22,842 nucleotides of DNA from Lichenicola sp964249915. Its GTDB lineage: Bacteria; Pseudomonadota; Alphaproteobacteria; Acetobacterales; Acetobacteraceae. Each line of letters starts with the position of its first letter. Position 1 is the first letter of the stretch. The stretch covers positions 1 through 22,842 of the forward strand of contig CAXUEL010000035.1 of assembly GCA_964249915.1 (NCBI GenBank), read 5' to 3'. Positions 1-6,192 of this stretch are shown here, piece after piece. The position numbers were made by a program, and so were the translations under genes. The notes under the pieces were generated by a model. That model was not told the DNA's origin and searched no databases. It saw only the letters and a program-made list of their open reading frames with translations.

Positions 1-48
1 GAGCCGCGGGCGCGGCCGGAGCTGCGGGAGGCGCTGGCGTCGCTGTGA
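1..48 (+). CDS. 3' end of an unidentified protein (partial)
   Basis: An open frame enters from the left edge and ends at a TGA at 46-48, giving the last 15 residues (EPRARPELREALASL). The third codon positions are almost all G or C, as in neighbouring genes, and the peptide looks like an amphipathic helix. Too little is present to name a family. It converges on the small secreted-protein gene to its right. Confidence 0.45.
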   Translation, partial: EPRARPELREALASL

Positions 49-82
49 CGCGACGCCGCCGCCGGGGGAACGCGGCCCGGTG

Positions 83-265
83 TCAGGCGGACACGGCCGC
101 CGTGCACTTGACGAACTTGCCCTTGGCGTCCCGGCAACCCTTCTTCGCCGCCGCCGGGGCCGGGCAGGTGATGAACTTGCCCTTGCCATCCCGGCACGGC
201 GCCGCCGACGCGGCGTTGCCGAGCACCAAGCAGGCACCTGCGGCCAGCAGCACCATCGTTCTCAT
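83..265 (-). CDS. small secreted protein with two CRDxKGKF repeats
   Basis: A 60-residue protein. Residues 1 to about 22 form a clear signal peptide (positive start, LLAAGACLVLG core, AXA-type end at ASAA). The mature part consists of two copies of a short unit, CRDGKGKFITC and CRDAKGKFVKC, joined by an Ala/Pro/Lys linker. Each unit has a Cys at both ends, so the two cysteines could pair or bind a metal, and the units are basic. An AGGAG ribosome-binding site precedes the ATG at 265. Similar small CRD-K-GKF-C proteins occur in alphaproteobacteria without a known role. It lies downstream of yceI on the same strand but is probably a separate unit. A periplasmic or exported location is inferred. 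Confidence 0.8.
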   Translation of the reverse strand: MRTMVLLAAGACLVLGNAASAAPCRDGKGKFITCPAPAAAKKGCRDAKGKFVKCTAAVSA

Positions 266-303
266 CGTGTGTTCGCTCCTGTTCGGGGGGGAAGGGACCG
301 GCG

Positions 304-918
304 TCAGCCCTGCAGCTCGAAGGCGCCGGCGATGGAAAGGCGCACGTCGTCACCGACCAGCGGGACATAGGTTCTCACCCCGAACCCGCTGCGGCTGATG
401 CTGCCGACGGCCTCGAAGCCGACGGTGTACTTCTTGTCCAGCGGGTTCACCCCGCTGCCCACGAAGTGGACCAGCAGGGTTTCCGGCGCCGACACCCCGT
501 GCAGGGTCAGGGTGCCCTCGACCCGCGCCACGTCCGGGCCGGTCCGCGTCACCCGGGTCGAGGTGAAGGTGGCGGCAGGATAGCGGGCGGCGTCGAACCA
601 TTCCGGCCCCTTCAGCTCCCCGTCCAGCTTGGCGCTGGTGGTGGCGACTGAGCCGATCGGGATGGACACGTCCAGCCTGGACGTTTCGGGATGCGACGGG
701 TCGAGGCGCAGCGTGCCGGATACGTTCGAGAACACGCCCGAATAGTACGAGAAGCCGAGATGCAGCAGGGTGAAGCCGACCTGGGTGTGGTCGGGCTCCA
801 CCGCATAGCTGCCCGCCCTGATCGTGGCCGGCTCGTGCGACGCGGTCTGCGCGCGCACCCCGCCTGCGGCACCGGCGCAGGACGCCGCGACGGCAACCGC
901 CAGGAAAAGGAGTTTCAT
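304..918 (-). CDS. YceI family periplasmic lipocalin-like protein
   Basis: A 204-residue protein starting at the ATG at 918. A longer frame to 975 is open, but only the 918 start places a signal peptide (MKLLFLAVAVAASCAGAAGG, ending VRAQ) at the N terminus. The mature part carries the YceI signature: YAVEPDHTQVGFTLLHLGFS near the start, then GVFSNVSGTLRLD, a DAARYPAATFTSTRV segment, LTLHGVSAPETL, and a final VGDDVRLSI strand. YceI proteins form a beta-barrel that binds polyisoprenoid-like lipids in the periplasm; some are induced by high pH or oxidative stress. It follows wrbA by 34 bp on the same strand and is probably cotranscribed with wrbA and the pirin gene. No strong Shine-Dalgarno is visible, which fits translation within an operon. 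Confidence 0.93.
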   Translation of the reverse strand: MKLLFLAVAVAASCAGAAGGVRAQTASHEPATIRAGSYAVEPDHTQVGFTLLHLGFSYYSGVFSNVSGTLRLDPSHPETSRLDVSIPIGSVATTSAKLDGELKGPEWFDAARYPAATFTSTRVTRTGPDVARVEGTLTLHGVSAPETLLVHFVGSGVNPLDKKYTVGFEAVGSISRSGFGVRTYVPLVGDDVRLSIAGAFELQG

Positions 919-952
919 CTGGTGATCCGATCGATACGGGGTGAGAACTGTT

Positions 953-1552
953 TCAGGCCGCGAGCTTGCTGGCAAGCTCCGCCACGTGCCGGCCGAGGAA
1001 GCGGGCGCCGTCGCGCTCGTTGTCGCTGACCGCGCGCGACCCGTCGCCGCCGGCCAGGGTGGAGGCGCCGTACGGCGTGCCGCCGGTGACCTCGTCCAGC
1101 CTGAGCTGGCCCTGGAACGAGTACGGCAGCCCCGCCACCACCATGCCGTGATGCAGCAGGTTGGTCAGGATCGAGATCAGCGTGGTTTCCTGCCCGCCGT
1201 GCTGGCTCGCGGTCGAGGTGAAGGCGGCGCCGAGCTTGCCGACCAGCGCGCCTTTGGCCCAGAGCCCGCCGGTGCGGTCGAAGAAGTTGGCCATCTGCGA
1301 CGACATCCGGCCGTAGCGTGTGCCGGTGCCGACGATGATCGCGTCATAGGCGGCGAGCTCGTTCGGTTCGGCGACCGGCGCCGGCTGGTCGAGCTTGAAG
1401 TGGCTGGCGCGGGCGACCTCGTCCGGCACCAGCTCGGGCACGCGCTTGACCGTGACCGTCGCGCCGGCCGACGCGACGCCCTCGGCGACCGCGTGCGCCA
1501 TCGTCTCGACATGGCCGTAGCTCGAATAATACAGCACCAGGATGTTCGCCAT
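953..1552 (-). CDS. wrbA: NAD(P)H:quinone oxidoreductase, WrbA type
   Basis: A 199-residue flavodoxin-fold protein of the normal WrbA length. It shows the FMN phosphate-binding loop near the N terminus (ILVLYYSSYGHVETMA), the GTGTRYGRMSSQMANFFD segment contacting flavin, then GKLGAAFTSTASQHGGQETT and the GMVVAGLPYS region. These are diagnostic of WrbA (type IV NAD(P)H:quinone oxidoreductase), which reduces quinones by two electrons and so avoids semiquinone radicals. It acts in the cytoplasm as a tetramer. AAGGAG sits 7 nt before the ATG at 1552. It lies between the pirin and yceI genes on the same strand, forming a redox-stress cluster probably controlled by the divergent LysR regulator. Confidence 0.95.
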   Translation of the reverse strand: MANILVLYYSSYGHVETMAHAVAEGVASAGATVTVKRVPELVPDEVARASHFKLDQPAPVAEPNELAAYDAIIVGTGTRYGRMSSQMANFFDRTGGLWAKGALVGKLGAAFTSTASQHGGQETTLISILTNLLHHGMVVAGLPYSFQGQLRLDEVTGGTPYGASTLAGGDGSRAVSDNERDGARFLGRHVAELASKLAA

Positions 1553-1562
1553 CGATCGGCTC

Positions 1563-1594
1563 CTTCGTGTTGAGTCTGCTTCGTGTTGAGTCTG
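1563..1594. repeat. 16-bp perfect tandem direct repeat in the wrbA leader
   Basis: The 16-mer CTTCGTGTTGAGTCTG occurs twice back to back (1563-1578 and 1579-1594). On the transcribed strand the copies lie directly upstream of the wrbA ribosome-binding site, in the 51-bp gap after the pirin stop. A recent slippage duplication is the simplest origin. Confidence 0.85.
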
Positions 1595-1603
1595 CGGACG
1601 GGC

Positions 1604-2302
1604 TCAGGCCGCGTCCACCAGGATGATCTCCGCATCCGCGGTCGCCGTCACGCGCAACCCGTCCTCGCCCTGCACGGCGACGCCGTCGCGCGCGTCGGCG
1701 TGAACACCGTTCACGGTGATGCGGCCACTTGCCGCGACCAGGTAAAGGTGACGCGCCGGGTCGGCGGGATACACGACGGTCTCGCCCGCCTTGAGCGTGG
1801 CGCCGGCGATCCGGGCGTCGGCGCGGATCGGCAGCGCCCCGGCATCCTCGGCCCGGCCGCTGGCGAGGGTCGTGAAGCCGCCGGCGCGCGCGTCGCGCGG
1901 GAACGGCCGGGTGCCCCAGGCCGGCGCGCCGCCGGGGCGGGTGGGCTCGATCCAGATCTGGAAGATCCGCGTCGGGCCCGCCTCGGCGTTGTACTCGGCA
2001 TGGCGGATGCCGGTGCCGGCACTCATCACCTGCACGTCGCCGGCCTCGGTGCGGCCGTGGTTGCCGAGGCTGTCCTCGTGGCTGATCGCGCCGTCGCGGA
2101 CATAGGTGACGATCTCCATGTCGCGGTGCGGATGCGCCGGGAAGCCGGCGCCGGCGGCGATCTCGTCGTCGTTCCACACGCGCAGCGCGCCCCACCCGCC
2201 GCGTGCCGGGTCGTGGTAGCGCGCGAAGGAGAAGTGGTGCCGCGCCTGCAGCCAGCCGTGGTCCGCATGTCCGAGGGAGTCGAAAGGCCGGAGTTCGATC
2301 AT
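1604..2302 (-). CDS. pirin family protein
   Basis: A 232-residue bicupin. The start is the ATG at 2300-2302 (MIELRPFDSLGHADHGWLQ), matching the usual YhhW-like pirin N terminus; the open frame runs further upstream but that part overlaps the LysR gene. The N-terminal cupin shows HPHRDMEIVTYV, GRTEAGDVQVMSAGTGIRH and AEYN, which supply the metal-binding His/Glu set of pirins. The C-terminal cupin is weaker and lacks an obvious metal site, as is usual. Bacterial pirins such as YhhW have quercetin 2,3-dioxygenase activity in vitro; their physiological role is often linked to redox stress. It is first in a leftward cluster with wrbA and yceI and diverges from the LysR gene. Confidence 0.93.
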   Translation of the reverse strand: MIELRPFDSLGHADHGWLQARHHFSFARYHDPARGGWGALRVWNDDEIAAGAGFPAHPHRDMEIVTYVRDGAISHEDSLGNHGRTEAGDVQVMSAGTGIRHAEYNAEAGPTRIFQIWIEPTRPGGAPAWGTRPFPRDARAGGFTTLASGRAEDAGALPIRADARIAGATLKAGETVVYPADPARHLYLVAASGRITVNGVHADARDGVAVQGEDGLRVTATADAEIILVDAA

Positions 2303-2365
2303 GAGCGTGTCTCCCGTCTGAAAGGTGTGGCGAACAGGTAGGCCTTGTCCGACACCTAAGAAACA

Positions 2366-2389
2366 GAAACATTGGAAATCCATCGTTTC
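2366..2389. promoter_or_regulatory. 24-bp dyad, likely LysR operator in the divergent promoter region
   Basis: In the 100-bp gap between the pirin start (2302) and the LysR start (2403) lies an inverted repeat matching its reverse complement at 18 of 24 positions. The outer arms are GAAAC (2366-2370) and GTTTC (2385-2389); the inner arms are TGGA (2373-2376) and TCCA (2379-2382). It is 13 bp upstream of the LysR ATG and about 63 bp from the pirin ATG. LysR regulators normally bind dyads between divergent genes and repress their own gene, so this is the best operator candidate here. The sequence is seen; the function is inferred. Confidence 0.65.
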
Positions 2390-2402
2390 GTGGATCAGCA
2401 TC

Positions 2403-3311
2403 ATGAGCACCCTGCCCGACCTCGAAGCCTGGGCGGTGTTCGCCCGCGTCGCCGAAGCGGGGTCGTTCGCCGCTGCGGCCGAGGAAACCGGCCTGTCCAA
2501 CGCGACCGTGTCCAAGGCGGTGGCCCGGCTGGAGCGTCGGGTCGGCGCCGCGCTGCTGAGCCGCACCTCGCGCCGGGTGTCGCTCACCACGCTGGGGCGG
2601 GAGGTGGCGGAGCGGGCGCAGCGCCTGCTGGCCGACGCGGAGGCGATCGAGGCCGACCTGCTCGACCGTACCGCCTCGCCACGCGGGCTGGTGCGGATCG
2701 CGGCACCCATGTCGTTCGGCCAGACCCAGGTGGCGCCGCTGCTGCCCGAGCTGCTGGCCGCCCATCCGGAGCTGTCGGTCGACCTGCACCTGAGCGACGA
2801 GATCGTCGACCTGGTGGCCGGCGGCTACGACTTCGCGCTGCGGATCGCCCGCCTGGACCCCTCGTCGCTGCGCGCGCGCCGGATCTGCGACGTCCGGCTG
2901 CTCCTGGTGGCCTCGCCGGGCTATGCCGCCCGCGGCCTGCCCGCCCATCCGCGCGCGCTGGGGGAGCATCCCTGCTTCGGCTACGCCTACACCGCCAACG
3001 CCAGCTGGAGCTTCACCCACCGCTCCGGCGAGCAGGCGAGCGTGGTCCCGTCCGGTCCGCTGCGGGTCAACAACGGCGAGGCGGCGATACCCTGGCTGCT
3101 GGCCGGGCTCGGGCTCGCCGCCCTGCCGGACTTCGTCCTGTCCGACGCGATGCGGGCCGGACGCCTGGTCGAGGTGCTGCCCGGCTGGTCGCTGCCGCCG
3201 GTGGCGCTGAGCCTGGTGACGCCGCCGGCGGCCCTGCGTCCGGTGCGCGTCACGGTGGCGATGGAGTTCCTATACCGGCGTTTGTCGGGCACGCCCTGGG
3301 CGGCACGCTGA
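2403..3311 (+). CDS. LysR family transcriptional regulator
   Basis: A 302-residue protein of normal LysR length. The ATG at 2403 (MSTLPDLEAWAVFARVAE) is the typical start; the frame is open back to 2325 but the extra residues are not LysR-like. The winged helix-turn-helix spans about residues 10-65: GSFAAAAEETGLSNATVSKA is the HTH, and RTSRRVSLTTLG the wing. The effector domain follows, with RGLVRIAAPMSFG at its start and LPELLAAHPELSVDLHLSD, typical of the subgroup that includes regulators beside quinone reductases and pirins. It diverges from pirin-wrbA-yceI and probably controls that cluster and itself through the 2366-2389 dyad. The inducer cannot be read from the sequence. Confidence 0.95.
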   Translation: MSTLPDLEAWAVFARVAEAGSFAAAAEETGLSNATVSKAVARLERRVGAALLSRTSRRVSLTTLGREVAERAQRLLADAEAIEADLLDRTASPRGLVRIAAPMSFGQTQVAPLLPELLAAHPELSVDLHLSDEIVDLVAGGYDFALRIARLDPSSLRARRICDVRLLLVASPGYAARGLPAHPRALGEHPCFGYAYTANASWSFTHRSGEQASVVPSGPLRVNNGEAAIPWLLAGLGLAALPDFVLSDAMRAGRLVEVLPGWSLPPVALSLVTPPAALRPVRVTVAMEFLYRRLSGTPWAAR

Positions 3312-3318
3312 TCAAGGC

Positions 3319-3349
3319 GGCACGCTGGTCAGGGCGGCGTGCCGACCAG
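3319..3349. terminator. overlapping inverted repeats between convergent genes
   Basis: GGCACGC (3319-3325) pairs with GCGTGCC (3337-3343), and an alternative CTGGTC (3325-3330) pairs with GACCAG (3344-3349). They sit just after the LysR stop (3311) and over the last codons of the receiver gene (stop at 3329-3331). There is no T-run on either strand, so a bidirectional terminator role is only possible. Confidence 0.35.
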
Positions 3350-3694
3350 GCCGCGCACCCGCTCGACCAGCTCCGCCACCCGGAACGGCTTGTCGAACAC
3401 GGCGGCGAACAGGCCGACCTGGCGCCGGCCGATATGCGCCTGCGCGCCGCTCATCAGGATGACCGGCGGTGAGTCCTTGCCCCCGGCAGCGCGGATCGCC
3501 TCGGCGAGCTCGACCCCGTTCATGACCGGCATCATGTAGTCGGTGATCACCAGCGCCACCGCCTCGGCCGCGAGCTGCTCCATCGCCCTGGCGCCGTTTC
3601 CGGCGCGAAGCACCCGGTAGCCCTCGTCCTCCAGCGCGAACACCAGGATGTCAGCCACCAGCAGCTCGTCGTCGACCACGAGAACGGTTGGCAT
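3329..3694 (-). CDS. single-domain response regulator (CheY-like receiver)
   Basis: A 121-residue stand-alone receiver domain. The acidic pocket is D8, D9 and E10 (VLVVDDE), the phosphoacceptor is D52 (VITDYMMPVMNG), the switch Ser is S82 (ILMSG), and the conserved Lys is K102 (FDKPF), so all residues for phosphorylation are present. There is no output domain. GGAG lies 7-8 nt before the ATG at 3694. No histidine kinase is encoded in the window, so its partner must lie elsewhere. Such orphan receivers act by protein contact, for example on kinases, motors or diguanylate cyclases. It lies downstream of a decayed hydrolase gene on the same strand, which gives no functional hint. Confidence 0.93.
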   Translation of the reverse strand: MPTVLVVDDELLVADILVFALEDEGYRVLRAGNGARAMEQLAAEAVALVITDYMMPVMNGVELAEAIRAAGGKDSPPVILMSGAQAHIGRRQVGLFAAVFDKPFRVAELVERVRGLVGTPP

Positions 3695-3768
3695 CTGCAG
3701 GCTCCGACGTCGATGTCGGGCTCAGCGGCCGGGAACGGCGTGGGGGGCAACCCGCTCGGTCAGGCGTT

Positions 3769-4749
3769 TCAAGGCGGACCCCCGTGCGACGTGGCGCCCC
3801 GGCAGAACGGGCGCCCCACCGGGGAGTTCGGCATCCGCTCCCGGCCGACGGCGTCAGCACCGGAATGTGTGGTCGGCCCGGACGCGACGCCGTCGCGGCG
3901 CCGAACTCGGCGTCCGCCCGCCGGCACCAGCGGCAGCCGGACCGCGCTGGCCTGCGCGCCCTCGTGCTCGATCCGCTGGGTGGCCGACACGTAGTCGGCT
4001 TGCCCGGCCTCGACGATGGTGGCGACACAGCGCTGCGGGTTGCGGTCGCAGGACCGGAACCAGCTCGACTGGACCTGTGCCATGATGCGGCGCCGGGACT
4101 GGAACACGTGGTTGGTGGGCGGCAGGGTGAAGCGGTAGCGCTCGACCTGCCCGGCCAGGATCGGGGCCGGGTGGGCGAAGTCGGCGCGGTGGCGGCCGCG
4201 CAAGATGTCCGTGGCGATCGGCAGCTGGTAGCCGCCCATGCCCGGGTCGTTCGGCATCGCGATCGTGTCCCAGGCGTCGGTGGTGTCGTCGGTGGCGGAC
4301 GGATTGACCGGGCGCGCCGGCGGCCGCGTCATGGTGTAGTTGCCTTCGGCCCCGTACCTGCCGCGCACGTCCTGGAACACGCATATGCAGCCGCCGGCCA
4401 CGAACACGTCGTCGCCCTGCGGCAGGGTGGCGGACAGCGACGGGCTGTCGTTGCGCGTGACGCGCCTGGCAGCGTTGTAGGGGGTGCGGGTGAGCAGGAC
4501 CGGCGCACCGTGCGCGCCGCTGGGCACCATGATCACCGTGAACAGCTTCGCCCCGTCGCGCATCGGGATCATGACGGTGCGCTTGACGTACTGGTCGGTC
4601 GCATGCGGCAGGCTGACGTCGGCCGGGACGTCGTTGCCGGCCGCGACCAGGGTGCGATCCTGCGCACGGGTACCATCGCCCGGCAGGAGGCCGATCGCCA
4701 CCGCGGCGCCGGAAGCACCGCCTATCCGTCGGCCCGGTGTCCGCCGCAT
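3769..4749 (-). pseudogene. CocE/NonD or alpha-amino-acid ester hydrolase (S15-like) with catalytic core deleted
   Basis: The 326-codon frame joins two ends of a family that is normally about 600-650 residues long. Residues 1-30 are a degraded signal peptide-like start. Residues 54-162 match the N-terminal alpha/beta-hydrolase region (VMIPMRDGAKLFTVIMVP, LLTRTPYNA, CVFQDVRGRYGAEGNY, TDDTTDAWDT). At about residue 163 (near 4260) it jumps to the C-terminal jelly-roll domain (MGGYQLPIATDILRGRHR, GQVERYRFTLPPTNHVFQ, IMAQVQSSWF, DRNPQ). The segment with the GxSYxG nucleophile, the Asp and the His, some 300 residues, is absent. After the expected end near residue 275, the frame runs on about 50 codons through Arg/Gly-rich sequence to a chance stop. 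Intact members hydrolyse peptides or beta-lactam-type esters; this one cannot. A structural role for the remnant is unlikely but not excluded. Confidence 0.8.
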
Positions 4750-4818
4750 CGGAACCGTTCGCCCTCGTTTCCGCGGTCATGATCCCATGGGGGGCGTCGG
4801 GCGGTGCGGCTGCGATCC

Positions 4819-6000
4819 CTAATGCAGGGCCAGGCGCGTCGTCATGGCCGCGGCCTGCTGCCAGCTGAACCGTTGCAGGATGCTCCGGCGGTCGACGTCG
4901 AAACCGTGTCGGTCGGGCCGCCAGCCGGCGGCGAAGGCAGCCATCGCGTCGAGCAGGGTGTCCAGTTCCGGCTCCACGTAGGCGCCCACCAGCCCGGCGT
5001 CGCTGTCCTTGCGGTGGAAGCGCCCCGGGATCCCGACCGAGGTCGCGTCGGTGCAGAAGTCGTCGGTGGCGCCGCCGCGGGTGACGATGCTCGGGATCCC
5101 GCAGGCGATGGCCTCGAGCACCGGCAGGTTGAACCCTTCCGCGCGATAAGGCGAAACATAGCAGTCCGCCGCACCGAACAGCATCGCAAGCTGGGCCGGC
5201 GACAGGTTCATCGGCACCGTGACGATCCCGGACAGGACGACGTCCCGGAGGAGCGGCGGGAAGTCGCTGCCCAGGGTTTGGATCACGGTCTGCAGCGAGA
5301 TCCCGTAGACGTCCTGCTGGTCCTTGACGAGCAGCCTGACCTTGAGCCCGCGCAAGCGCAGGAGCGCGAACGCCCTGAGAAGCACGTCGATCCCCTTGTT
5401 CCATAGCGGCGGACCGATGTTGAGGAACAGGGTCTCGTCGGCCGCGATGCCGAGCGCGTCCCGGCTGCGGGTGCGTGCGTTCGGCCAGACCGGCTTGAAG
5501 ATCGAGGTGTCGACGCCGAGCGGAACCGTATGAACCCGGTCCGGCAGGAACCCGTACTCGATAATGCGGCTTCTGGACCATTCGGTGGACGTGACGATCG
5601 CGTTCTGGTCCCGGATGAACAATGGCGAACGGTCGGCACCGGGCGAGAAGCTTTCCGGCGACAGGCCGATCTCGGTGATCATGAAGGTCGTGGTGCGGTG
5701 GTGCGCGTAGGCGTCGTCCGCGGCGATGCGGAACGGCGAGCAGATGCGATACACGGCGTCGACCAGGTCCGCATCCTCGGGCGGCTCGCCAAGGGCAGCC
5801 AGGACCTCGCGATCGAGCGCATCGAACCCGGCATCGTTGCGATCGGCGCTCCAGTGCGGCATCGCGAACGGCAGGTCGCGGTGGAACAGCCTGACCTCGC
5901 CCTGCCGCTTCATCGCCAGCGCCTGGTGCTGGTTGATCAGGGCGTAGGAATGGTTCACGTGCCGCCAACCTTCGATGAGAAGCCCTTTGTCCACGGTCAC
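4819..6000 (-). CDS. GT4 family glycosyltransferase
   Basis: About 393 residues, GT-B fold. I chose the GTG at 6000 (VTVDKGLLIEGWRHVNHSYA), preceded by GGAAGG at a short spacing, because homologues begin close to the GLLIEGWR-x-VNHS motif. An upstream ATG at 6108 is also in frame but would put a 9-bp inverted repeat and the divergent promoter region inside the gene. The C-terminal half has the GT4 elements: TVPLGVDTSIFKP, the LFLNIGPPLWNKGIDVLLRA donor-domain start, and the E-x7-E motif in EGFNLPVLEAIACG, which binds the nucleotide-sugar. The enzyme is a cytoplasmic retaining glycosyltransferase; sugar and acceptor are unknown. It diverges from the octapeptide-repeat gene, beyond which lies a GT41 enzyme, suggesting a shared substrate. 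Confidence 0.9.
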   Translation of the reverse strand: MTVDKGLLIEGWRHVNHSYALINQHQALAMKRQGEVRLFHRDLPFAMPHWSADRNDAGFDALDREVLAALGEPPEDADLVDAVYRICSPFRIAADDAYAHHRTTTFMITEIGLSPESFSPGADRSPLFIRDQNAIVTSTEWSRSRIIEYGFLPDRVHTVPLGVDTSIFKPVWPNARTRSRDALGIAADETLFLNIGPPLWNKGIDVLLRAFALLRLRGLKVRLLVKDQQDVYGISLQTVIQTLGSDFPPLLRDVVLSGIVTVPMNLSPAQLAMLFGAADCYVSPYRAEGFNLPVLEAIACGIPSIVTRGGATDDFCTDATSVGIPGRFHRKDSDAGLVGAYVEPELDTLLDAMAAFAAGWRPDRHGFDVDRRSILQRFSWQQAAAMTTRLALH

Positions 6001-6069
6001 CTGCCTTCCCGAGATCCTTCTCCTGATATCCGGGAAAGGCTGCCAAGCCGTAAACGGCAGGAGGATCGC

Positions 6070-6099
6070 CCGGCCTCGTGTACATTGCGCCGAGGCCGG
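6070..6099. repeat. 9-bp perfect inverted repeat in the divergent GT4/repeat-protein gap
   Basis: CCGGCCTCG (6070-6078) and CGAGGCCGG (6091-6099) pair perfectly around a 12-nt spacer. It lies in the 192-bp gap between the GT4 start (6000) and the repeat-protein start (6193). A spacer this long suits an operator at least as well as a hairpin. I see no convincing -35/-10 pair in the gap. Confidence 0.6.
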
Positions 6100-6192
6100 C
6101 GGCTTCATCGCCCGTTAACCTCCGTCTGCCTAAGCTGGCGGGTCCCAAAACGGCGACATTCCTCAATCATGTGAATGGAGCCACGTGGGATA

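Noticed and set aside
1344..3020. A 558-residue minus-strand frame across wrbA, pirin and LysR.
   Set aside because: It covers three well-identified genes in other frames and has an Arg/Gly-rich composition typical of non-coding frames in GC-rich DNA.
3854..6166. A 770-residue minus-strand frame spanning the GT4 gene and the decayed hydrolase.
   Set aside because: It is extremely Arg/Pro/Gly-rich and matches no family, while the other frame in each half gives clear GT4 and hydrolase motifs. It is a GC-driven shadow.
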